Notes under the pieces: model-generated
Database searches by the model: none
What the model was told of the DNA's origin: nothing
The model's input: only the letters and a program-made list of their open reading frames with translations
Shown here: positions 1 through 5,238 of the stretch, piece by piece
Layout of the letters: every line of letters begins with the position of its first letter
Numbering within the stretch: position 1 is the stretch's first letter
NCBI GenBank assembly: GCA_026647385.1
Contig: JAPKGY010000153.1
Span: 1 to 6,956 of the forward strand
Reading direction: 5' to 3'
Origin: Phycisphaerae bacterium
Lineage (GTDB): Bacteria > Planctomycetota > Phycisphaerae > UBA1845 > PWPN01
DNA: 6,956 bases
Translations under genes and position numbers: made by a program

Positions 1-156
1 TTCACGTTCGACACGGTGAGTATCATCAGCAACGGAACGAGCGGACAGTATTCGGGCATTGACGACCTGAGCATTTCCGCGGTGAATGTCCCCGAACCGA
101 TGACGCTCGCCCTGTTGGCCGTCGGGTCGCTGCTGATGCTGCGTCGAAGGAAGTAA
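1..156 (+). CDS. C-terminal end of a PEP-CTERM sorting-domain protein (5' end outside window)
   Basis: Frame 1 is open from the window edge to a TAA at 154-156 and gives 51 residues. The last 22 form a classic PEP-CTERM signal: the VPEP motif (residues 30-33), a hydrophobic helix (TLALLAVGSLLML) and a basic end (RRRK). In known systems this tail directs the protein to the membrane, where an exosortase (EpsH/XrtA type) removes it, releasing or anchoring the protein at the surface. The stretch before it (YSGIDDLSIS) resembles the end of the beta-rich carbohydrate-binding-like domains common in planctomycete PEP-CTERM proteins, but too little is present to name the domain. The functional part of the protein lies outside the window, so its role cannot be given. 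No exosortase gene is seen here. The gene converges with ilvC across a shared hairpin. Confidence 0.85.
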   Translation, partial: FTFDTVSIISNGTSGQYSGIDDLSISAVNVPEPMTLALLAVGSLLMLRRRK

Positions 157-202
157 TACGGTTGACCCGCTCGAACGGGTAGCCCTGGAGGGGGAAAACG
201 GA

Positions 203-235
203 CAAGGGCCGCGGGAATCACACCCGCGGCCCTTG
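203..235. terminator. Strong hairpin between convergent genes, probable bidirectional terminator
   Basis: A perfect 13-bp inverted repeat (caagggccgcggg at 203-215, matched at 223-235) encloses a 7-nt loop (aatcaca). It lies 46 nt after the PEP-CTERM stop and 32 nt after the ilvC stop, exactly between two convergent genes. On the minus strand the stem is followed by TCCGTTTTCCCC, a short U run, so it fits ilvC termination best. On the + strand the sequence after the stem is not U-rich, and termination there is less certain. Confidence 0.75.
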
Positions 236-267
236 CCATTGGCATCGCAAGCGGCGTTTCGGCCGAA

Positions 268-1272
268 TCAGACTTCCTTGACGTCGATCCACTTCATCAT
301 CCGGCGGAGGCGTCGTCCGACTTCCTCGACCGGATGGTTGTAGTCCTTCTTGTAGAGGGCGTTGAAAGTCGGTCGGCCGACCTGGTTCTCGAGCAGCCAT
401 TCGCGGGCGAACTGGCCGTCCTGGATCTCGCCGAGGATCTTCCGCATTTCCGCGCGGGTCTGCTCGTTGATGATCCGCGGTCCGCGGGTCAGGTCGCCGT
501 ACTCGGCGGTGTTGCTGACACTGTACCGCATGTAGTTGATGCCGCCCTGATAGAACAGGTCGACGATGAGCTTGAGCTCGTGCATGACCTCGAAGTAGCA
601 GATCTCGGGCGGATAGCCGGCTTCCTGGAGCGTCTCGAAGGCGGTCTTGATCAGGGCGGTGACGCCGCCGCAGAGGACGACCTGCTCGCCGAAGAGGTCG
701 GTTTCGGTCTCATCGCGGAAGGTGGTTTCGAGGATGCCGGCTCGGCCTCCGCCGATGCCGCTGCCCCAGGCGAGGCCGACCTGCAGGGCCTTGCCGCTCG
801 CGTTCTTCTCGACGGCCACGAGGCAGGGTACGCCGCCGCCCTTGACGAATTCGCTGCGGACCAGATGCCCGGGCCCCTTCGGCGCGATCATGATCACATC
901 GATGCCTTCGGGGGGGAGGATCTGCCCGAAATGGATGTTGAAGCCGTGGGTAAAGCCGATGGTCTGTCCCGGTTTGAGATGAGGCTGCAACTCGCTCCTG
1001 TAGATTCGCGCCTGCAACTCGTCCGGCAGGGTCATGATGAGCAGATCGCAGGTCTTGGCGGCCTCGGCGGCGCTGATCGGCTTGAAGTTGTGTTCGACGG
1101 CCAGCTTGTGATTGTCCGTACCGGGCAGCTCGGCGACCACCACGGTCATCCCCGAGTCGCGCAGGTTCTGGGCGTGGGCGTGGCCCTGGCTGCCATAGCC
1201 CAGAATCGCGATCTTCTTTCCCTTGAGGACCGATGGGTCCGCGTCCTTATCGTAGTAGATCGTCACCGGCAT
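268..1272 (-). CDS. ilvC: Ketol-acid reductoisomerase, class I
   Basis: This is the second common step of valine, leucine and isoleucine synthesis: Mg2+-dependent alkyl shift and NAD(P)H-dependent reduction of acetolactate or acetohydroxybutyrate, in the cytosol. The 334-residue length is that of short class I enzymes without a duplicated knotted domain. An N-terminal Rossmann domain carries [12 protein letters not shown] (residues 26-37). The knotted C-terminal domain starts near residue 183. Metal and substrate residues are all present: H109 in THGF, K132 in APKGPG, D192 and E196 in [12 protein letters not shown]228 and E232 in FEVMHE, and S253. The beta2-alphaB cofactor loop (residues 46-56, [11 protein letters not shown]) is unusual: the common Arg and final Ser are replaced by Leu49 and Asn54, so cofactor preference may be altered. 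The ATG at 1272 has an AAAGGAG Shine-Dalgarno (1282-1288) with 9-nt spacing. It follows the sigma gene by 42 nt and is probably co-transcribed with it. No ilvB or ilvN is in the window. Confidence 0.97.
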   Translation of the reverse strand: MPVTIYYDKDADPSVLKGKKIAILGYGSQGHAHAQNLRDSGMTVVVAELPGTDNHKLAVEHNFKPISAAEAAKTCDLLIMTLPDELQARIYRSELQPHLKPGQTIGFTHGFNIHFGQILPPEGIDVIMIAPKGPGHLVRSEFVKGGGVPCLVAVEKNASGKALQVGLAWGSGIGGGRAGILETTFRDETETDLFGEQVVLCGGVTALIKTAFETLQEAGYPPEICYFEVMHELKLIVDLFYQGGINYMRYSVSNTAEYGDLTRGPRIINEQTRAEMRKILGEIQDGQFAREWLLENQVGRPTFNALYKKDYNHPVEEVGRRLRRMMKWIDVKEV

Positions 1273-1314
1273 CTTCTTTGACTCCTTTTGTCGTTTCTGA
1301 ACCGAATGTCGCGT

Positions 1315-2331
1315 TCACGTTTCGTCGATCGCCTGGCGGAGCTTGCGGAGCGCTTCGCGTTCGAGCTGGCGGACGCGTTCGCGGGTCAGTCCGACCTTCG
1401 CTCCGATTTCCTTCAAGGTCAGCGGTTCCTGCTTATCCAGCCCGTACCGCAGCTTGAGGATGGTGGCTTCGCGGTCGTCGATGAGGGACAACAATCGCTG
1501 GATCACCTCGGCGTCGGCATTGCTGAAGATCGCCGCCTCGGGGCTCGGAGTTTTCTGGTCGGCCAGCAGTTCGCTGAGCCCGAAGCTGCCGTCGGCGCTG
1601 CCCGACTGCGTGGGCGCGTTGAAGGCCTTGACCGCCCGCCGGATGATCCGCACCTTCCGCTCGGAGAGGTTCATGTGCTGGGCCATCTCCTGCAGTGAGG
1701 GCTGGCGCCCGAGCTTGTGCTCGAGTTCGGCCTGGGCCTTCTTCCAGTCGGCGATCATCGCCACCATATAGGCGGGGATGTGCACGGGCTGGACCGCGTT
1801 GATCAGCGCCCGCTTGATCGCCTGCTTGATCCACCACGAGGCATACGTACTGAACCGCGTGTCCATCGAGGGGTCGTACCCCTCCACGCCGCGGAGCAGG
1901 CCGATATTCCCCTCCTCGATCAGGTCGGCGAGGGCCATGCCGCGATTGAGGTAGTTCTTGGCGATGTTCACCACGAGACGCAGGTTCGAGAGGATCATGC
2001 GGTCCCGGGCCTTGATGGCCTTGAGCTCCGCCTCCTCTCTTTCGGCGAGGGGGATCCGCCCCTGGTGGAAGAGTTCTTGCGCTTCGATCGCATACTGGAT
2101 CGCCCGACCCAGCTCCTTTTCTTCCTCGGCGGACAGAAGCGGGGCTTCGTCGATCTGTTTCAGGTAATGCTGGAGCCCGCTTTCGACGGCGATGGCTCGA
2201 TCCTCCCTAAGGCGGACCGCCTTTTTGTGGTCCGCAACCCAAATGCAACCTTTCGGGAAAACATGCGCGCGAATCGCGCAGATCCCAGGCGGTCGGGGCC
2301 TCCCTGAAAAACCCGCATAAACGGAAGCCAA
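1315..2331 (-). CDS. RNA polymerase sigma-70 family factor, RpoD/SigA-like, without region 1.1
   Basis: A promoter-recognition subunit of RNA polymerase. The 338-residue frame from the TTG at 2331 contains region 1.2 (about residues 50-80, LQHYLKQIDEAPLLSAEEEKEL), region 2 (about 108-178, with SNLRLVVNIAKNY, DLIEEGNIGLLRGVEGYD and RFSTYASWWIKQAI for -10 binding and melting), region 3 (about 185-250) and region 4 (about 276-335) with the -35 helix-turn-helix LTLKEIGAKVGLTRERVRQLE. The acidic region 1.1 of large RpoD proteins is absent, so it is a compact primary-like or group 2 sigma. The start is unsettled. TTG 2331 is the only usual in-frame start before region 1.2 and has GGAG (2338-2341) 6 nt before it. 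But its first 46 codons have far weaker GC bias at third positions and show no homology I recognise. A stronger AGGGAGG (2201-2208) precedes an ATC at 2193, which would give 292 residues starting just before region 1.2. No anti-sigma gene is adjacent. Confidence 0.93.
   Translation of the reverse strand: MASVYAGFSGRPRPPGICAIRAHVFPKGCIWVADHKKAVRLREDRAIAVESGLQHYLKQIDEAPLLSAEEEKELGRAIQYAIEAQELFHQGRIPLAEREEAELKAIKARDRMILSNLRLVVNIAKNYLNRGMALADLIEEGNIGLLRGVEGYDPSMDTRFSTYASWWIKQAIKRALINAVQPVHIPAYMVAMIADWKKAQAELEHKLGRQPSLQEMAQHMNLSERKVRIIRRAVKAFNAPTQSGSADGSFGLSELLADQKTPSPEAAIFSNADAEVIQRLLSLIDDREATILKLRYGLDKQEPLTLKEIGAKVGLTRERVRQLEREALRKLRQAIDET
2201..2208 (-). promoter_or_regulatory. Strong Shine-Dalgarno inside the annotated 5' part of the sigma gene
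   Basis: The minus strand reads AGGGAGGA here, with 7 nt to an in-frame ATC codon (2193-2191) followed by A-V-E-S-G-L-Q, just ahead of conserved region 1.2. Its strength and spacing are those of a real start site, but the codon is not a usual start. It either marks the true start (rare initiation or a base error for ATG) or is a chance coding match. Confidence 0.4.
2212..2235 (-). other. Hairpin just upstream of the internal Shine-Dalgarno of the sigma gene
   Basis: A 7-bp perfect stem (gcggacc at 2212-2218 pairing with ggtccgc at 2229-2235) with a 10-nt A-rich loop on the minus-strand RNA. It ends 3 nt before the AGGGAGG element. A second 6-bp hairpin (tgcgcg at 2264-2269 with cgcgca at 2275-2280) lies just before it. 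If translation starts near 2193 these would be 5'-leader structures; if it starts at 2331 they are within coding sequence. No promoter convincing enough to report was found in this stretch. Confidence 0.35.
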
Positions 2332-2500
2332 GGTCTGCTCCGTTCGAGCGGCCGCGCGGGCCGTTGCGGCGCGTCATGGCGACCGGAAGCGCTCGTCGCC
2401 GTGGCGACCCGCGGCTTCTTTCCTCCCTTCTCGAGTCGCTCTTGTTCAGGAGCCCGCCGACGCGCGGCCGGTCGTCCCGTCGGGGTTCATCGTCATGCTT

Positions 2501-2522
2501 CGGGGCGATCTTCAGCACCCCG
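2501..2522 (-). other. Hairpin shortly after the rpsA stop, in the 204-nt rpsA-sigma gap
   Basis: On the minus strand CGGGGTG pairs with CGCCCCG (7 bp with one G-U pair, 8-nt loop), starting 13 nt after the rpsA stop. No U run follows, so it is a poor intrinsic terminator. It could be an RNA-stabilising or processing structure. The rest of the 2332-2535 gap is GC-rich with small imperfect repeats (TGGCGACC twice) and nothing else I can name. Confidence 0.3.
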
Positions 2523-2535
2523 TCCCCCAAGCCGC

Positions 2536-4365
2536 TCACTCGCGTTTGCCGTCCCGGGCTGAGTCGTCCGCGTTGCTCGCCTCTCCAGCGTTCGCATCGG
2601 TGTCGTCGGGCTGTCGGAACGGGAAGTGGGTGATGACATCGGTGGACGCCTCGCCCGGTCCGTGCAGACCGCCACGACGCGCCTTGACTTCGCCGCCCTT
2701 GGCTCCCTCCTCGGCCGCCCACTCCGCCCGCTTCTTGCTGAGCCCGATCTTGCGCTCCTGCGGGTCGACGCGAAGGATCTTGACCTCGATTTCCGCACCC
2801 ACCTTCACCTCGTCGTGGGGATCCTCGACTTTGTGGTCGGCCAGTTCGCTCACGTGCAGCAGGCCTTCGAGGTCCTGCTCCAGTTCGACGAAGACGCCGA
2901 AGTTGGTGATCTTGGTGACCTTGCCCTTGACGATCTGTCCCGGGATGTACGTCGACGGGATCGCGTGGATCCACGGGTCCTCGGTGAGTTGCTTGGTGCC
3001 CAGGGCCACGCGCATCTTTTCCTGGTCCACGCTGAGGACGACGCACTTGACCGTATCGCCCTTCTTGAGCACCTCGGAGGGATGGCTGATCTTCTTGGTC
3101 CAGCTCATGTCCGAGACGTGGAGCAGGCCGTCGATGCGCTCCTCGATCTCGACGAACGCGCCGTAGTTGGCCAGGTTGCGGACCTTGCCCTCGATAATGG
3201 TGTTGGGCGGGTACTTCTCGGCCACGCGGGTCCAGGGGTTGGACTCGGTCTGCTTCATGCCGAGGCTGATTTCCTGCTTGTCCTTGTTGATTTCGAGGAC
3301 GATCACATCGACCTTGTCGCCGAGGCTGACCACCTCGGAGGGGTGATTGATCCGCCGCGTCCAGCTCATCTCGGACACGTGGACGAGGCCTTCGACGCCC
3401 GGCTCGAGCTTCACGAACGCGCCGTAATTGGTGATGTTGACCACCTCGGCGGTATGCCGCGAGCCGACCGGATACCTCTCCTCGATGCTCTCCCACGGAT
3501 TGGCGGTGAGCTGCTTCAGGCCGAGCGCGATCTTCTCCTTGTCGCGGTCGACGTTGAGGACCTTGACCTCGACTTCCTGATCGATGCGGAGGAGGTCCGA
3601 CGGGTGGTTGACCCGGTCCCAGCTCATGTCGGTGATGTGCAGCAGGCCGTCGATCCCGCCGAGGTCGACGAAAGCGCCGAAGTCGGCCAGGTTCTTGACC
3701 GTCCCCTTGCGGACGTCGCCGACCTGGATTTCCTTGAGGACTTTCTCCTTGGCGGTCCGGCGTTGCTCCTCGATGAACTTGCGCCGGCTGATCACGATGT
3801 TGCGGCGTTCGGTGTCGATCTTGAGGATGCGGGCCTCGATCTCGCGGCCGATGAACTCGCCGATGTCGCCCGGCCGGCGGATGTCCACCTGAGAGGCGGG
3901 CAGGAAGACCGGCACGCCGATGTCCACGAGCAGGCCGCCCTTGATCTTGCGCATGACCCGGCCTTTGACGACGTCGCCCTCGTGGGCGGTCTCGACCAGG
4001 CGCTGCCAGTTGAGCAGGCGGTCCGCGCGGCGCTTGCTGATGACCACCAGCCCGCTGTCGCTTTCCACGCTTTCGAGCCACACGTCGATCTCATCGCCGA
4101 TGTCGATACTCGAGCGGTCGTCCCATTCGGAGCACGGAATGATGCCTTCGCTCTTGAGCCCGACGTCCACGACGACGTCGTCGCCGACCAGACCGACGAT
4201 TCGCCCCTTGAGGAGCGTGCCGGACTGAAAACCGCCGGCCGTCGAGTCCATCGCGCTGGCCATCGCCTCGGCGGACGACTGGGCGAACCCGAGGGCCTCG
4301 TTCAACTCGCTCTCGATGGCTTCATTGTCCAGATCCAGACTGTTAATGAGGTTGTAGTCGACCAT
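2536..4365 (-). CDS. rpsA: 30S ribosomal protein S1, six S1 domains
   Basis: S1 binds mRNA on the 30S subunit and helps unfold and place leaders for initiation. The 609-residue product holds six S1 (OB-fold) domains at about residues 49-111, 130-196, 215-285, 300-372, 387-459 and 474-546. Domains 3-6 show the typical pattern G-x-V-x-x-(L/I)-x-(D/N)-(F/Y)-G-(A/V)-F-V, then (D/E)-G-L-(L/V)-H-(I/V)-(S/T)-(D/E), and most end in K-I-x-L-G-x-K-Q. Domains 1-2 are more divergent, as in other S1 proteins, where they dock on the ribosome. An N-terminal acidic helix (about 15-40) precedes them. The tail after 546 is low-complexity and acidic, making the protein longer than E. coli S1 (557). I chose ATG 4365 because AAAAAGG sits 6 nt upstream. 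The frame extends to a TTG at 4413, but that would run through the leader's U-rich tract and is not credible. It has its own promoter and long leader, and is followed by the sigma gene. Confidence 0.96.
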   Translation of the reverse strand: MVDYNLINSLDLDNEAIESELNEALGFAQSSAEAMASAMDSTAGGFQSGTLLKGRIVGLVGDDVVVDVGLKSEGIIPCSEWDDRSSIDIGDEIDVWLESVESDSGLVVISKRRADRLLNWQRLVETAHEGDVVKGRVMRKIKGGLLVDIGVPVFLPASQVDIRRPGDIGEFIGREIEARILKIDTERRNIVISRRKFIEEQRRTAKEKVLKEIQVGDVRKGTVKNLADFGAFVDLGGIDGLLHITDMSWDRVNHPSDLLRIDQEVEVKVLNVDRDKEKIALGLKQLTANPWESIEERYPVGSRHTAEVVNITNYGAFVKLEPGVEGLVHVSEMSWTRRINHPSEVVSLGDKVDVIVLEINKDKQEISLGMKQTESNPWTRVAEKYPPNTIIEGKVRNLANYGAFVEIEERIDGLLHVSDMSWTKKISHPSEVLKKGDTVKCVVLSVDQEKMRVALGTKQLTEDPWIHAIPSTYIPGQIVKGKVTKITNFGVFVELEQDLEGLLHVSELADHKVEDPHDEVKVGAEIEVKILRVDPQERKIGLSKKRAEWAAEEGAKGGEVKARRGGLHGPGEASTDVITHFPFRQPDDTDANAGEASNADDSARDGKRE

Positions 4366-4371
4366 TCGTAA

Positions 4372-4378
4372 CCTTTTT
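4372..4378 (-). promoter_or_regulatory. Ribosome binding site deciding the rpsA start
   Basis: The minus strand reads AAAAAGG, then 6 nt (TTACGA), then ATG at 4365. This favours ATG 4365 over the longer TTG start at 4413. Confidence 0.7.
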
Positions 4379-4411
4379 ACCGTCTTGTTCGGAGGAAAGA
4401 AAAGACCAAAC

Positions 4412-4459
4412 AAAAAAGCCCATCATCCGCCCGCGGTGAGCGGGTGGGTGCGGGGGCTT
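4412..4459 (-). terminator. Attenuator-like hairpin plus U6 tract in the rpsA leader
   Basis: On the minus strand AAGCCC (4459-4454) pairs with GGGCTT (4421-4416), enclosing an inner CCCGC/GCGGG stem with a TCACC loop. The 3' side of the outer stem runs straight into TTTTTT (4417-4412). This has the form of an intrinsic terminator but lies inside the leader, downstream of the predicted promoter and about 46 nt before the rpsA ATG. After it comes a pyrimidine-rich stretch to 4391. The outer stem is short and an internal loop separates the two stems, so the structure may be weaker than it looks. Confidence 0.4.
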
Positions 4460-4479
4460 GTCCTGTTGTCGGCCGCGGA

Positions 4480-4496
4480 GCGCGAACCGTTCGCGC
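4480..4496 (-). other. GC-rich hairpin in the rpsA leader
   Basis: A 7-bp stem, gcgcgaa (4480-4486) with ttcgcgc (4490-4496), around a 3-nt loop. It falls about 20 nt after the predicted transcription start, at the 5' end of the leader RNA, where it could stabilise the message or take part in control. Confidence 0.4.
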
Positions 4497-4522
4497 CCTG
4501 CCCGCACGTGCCGAACCGTGGC

Positions 4523-4551
4523 AGTATATGCGAGGTTGGCCCCCGATGCAA
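4523..4551 (-). promoter_or_regulatory. Sigma-70-type promoter for rpsA
   Basis: On the minus strand a -35-like TTGCAT (4551-4546) is followed after exactly 17 nt by TATACT (4528-4523), which matches TATAAT at five of six bases. The -35 is weak beyond TTG. Expected transcription start is near 4516, giving a leader of about 150 nt before ATG 4365. It is placed sensibly: after the terminator of the upstream M50 gene and before rpsA. It may also drive the sigma gene and ilvC. Confidence 0.6.
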
Positions 4552-4696
4552 AGCCCGCCCTGCGACACGGTCACGAGCGGCGGCGGCACGGCCCGCTGGA
4601 GGCGGCAGAGAGGCTTCGAGCCCCGGCGCAGCCCATCTCCCGACCGAACGCCGCAGGCCCGGGAGCGCCGGGACCCCTCTCTATCTGGTTGTCATC

Positions 4697-4716
4697 AAAA
4701 GGGTTTGGGCAAACCC
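4697..4716 (-). terminator. Intrinsic terminator after the M50 protein gene
   Basis: On the minus strand GGGTTT-GCCC-AAACCC forms a 6-bp stem with a 4-nt loop, followed directly by TTTT then GATG. It lies 105 nt after the stop at 4822 and upstream of the rpsA promoter, separating the two transcription units. Confidence 0.6.
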
Positions 4717-4725
4717 ACCGCCTTC

Positions 4726-4763
4726 GCACCAGCGTCGGGGCAGACCGCCAAAGGGTCTGGTGC
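4726..4763. repeat. Inverted repeat with a nested alternative stem
   Basis: GCACCAG (4726-4732) pairs with CTGGTGC (4757-4763). Inside, cagacc (4741-4746) can pair with ggtctg (4754-4759), which competes for part of the outer arm. It lies in the 3' untranslated region of the M50 gene, just before the terminator on the minus strand. Confidence 0.4.
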
Positions 4764-4773
4764 CGGCCGCACG

Positions 4774-4815
4774 ATCCCGTACCGAATCGAGCGGGCCGGC
4801 GGTCATCCCGTACCG
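4774..4815. repeat. Direct repeat ATCCCGTACCG, two copies
   Basis: An identical 11-nt sequence occurs at 4774-4784 and 4805-4815, with starts 31 nt apart. Each copy is preceded by GCCGGC (4762-4767 and 4795-4800). This looks like an imperfect small tandem duplication, ending 7 nt short of the M50-gene stop codon. No function is evident. Confidence 0.5.
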
Positions 4816-4821
4816 GGTGTC

Positions 4822-5238
4822 TCATTCGTCGCCTTCAAAACCGTACTGCTGATCCTGCCTCAGCTCGTATTTGAAGTCGCTGTAGCCGCGCCCCGCCAGC
4901 CATTTGACCAGGGCCGGCGCACCGACCGATGCGTCCTCGAACGTCACGGTGACGACGAGTTGCGTCGGCGGCGTCATCTGGGCGTAGCCATAGCGGTGCA
5001 GGCAGTGGGTATGGCTGGACGCCAACGGCGGCCCGGCGGACGGATGGGACAGTTGGCCCATCAGCGGGCCCAACTCGGCCTGTTGCCGACGGAGCATCTG
5101 CTCCATCCTCAGCCCGAACTCGCGGTCGATCTCCTCATCATCGCCCGGCGCCGCCTCCTCGGGTTTCTTGCCGGCGACGGCGCTGGCGGGCTGAGAGGTG
5201 ATCTTGTGATCCGCGTGCTTCGACGCCTCGCGGGCGGT
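4822..5238 (-). CDS. C-terminal part of the M50 protein, in a shifted frame
   Basis: This frame continues the M50 protein after a one-base break near 5230-5245. It reads T-A-R-E-A-S-K-H-A-D-H, an acidic linker (KKPEEAAPGDDEEIDREFG), a short helical part (MEQMLRRQQAELGPLM) and a terminal region with VTVTFEDASVGAPALVKWL and GRGYSDFKYEL, ending at TGA 4824-4822. Third codon positions are strongly G/C here from about 5238 onward, while the upstream frame loses that bias at the same place. An internal ATG at 5106 could be called as the start of a separate 94-residue gene, but it has no usable ribosome binding site and the good coding signal begins well upstream of it. I therefore treat it as the tail of the upstream protein. 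I do not recognise the domain; the last 45 residues have an alternating beta-alpha look. Confidence 0.6.
   Translation of the reverse strand, partial: TAREASKHADHKITSQPASAVAGKKPEEAAPGDDEEIDREFGLRMEQMLRRQQAELGPLMGQLSHPSAGPPLASSHTHCLHRYGYAQMTPPTQLVVTVTFEDASVGAPALVKWLAGRGYSDFKYELRQDQQYGFEGDE

Noticed and set aside
258..267. 10-bp perfect palindrome TTCGGCCGAA directly after the ilvC stop
   Set aside because: Too short and too GC-rich to separate from chance; the 13-bp hairpin beyond it is the better terminator.
334..1281. 315-codon open frame on the + strand opposite ilvC
   Set aside because: Antisense shadow of a complete, well-conserved enzyme gene; no recognisable domain.
2207..4081. 624-codon minus-strand frame overlapping rpsA
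   Set aside because: Over rpsA it is an alternative-frame shadow, extremely rich in R, G, P and Q. Only its last part (2207-2518) is considered separately.
2626..4371. 581-codon open frame on the + strand opposite rpsA
   Set aside because: It is exactly antisense to a clear six-domain S1 gene and is rich in D, H, L and V as expected for the complement of GC-biased coding DNA.
4595..4640. tRNA-like T-arm sequence (cttcgagcccc) on the + strand
   Set aside because: No acceptor stem, anticodon arm or D arm could be built around it.
4571..4825. 84-codon minus-strand frame starting at an ATGA overlap with the M50-gene stop
   Set aside because: It contains the terminator hairpin and the repeats, has Arg/Pro/Gly-rich composition, and no ribosome binding site stands out.
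5160..5166. Slippery heptamer A-AAC-CCG in the M50 frame, which would move ribosomes into the -1 frame that holds the C-terminal region
   Set aside because: The heptamer fits the X-XXY-YYZ form in the right frame, but codon bias already favours the -1 frame about 70 nt upstream, so a single base loss near 5240 explains the data better. No strong stimulatory structure was seen right after it.
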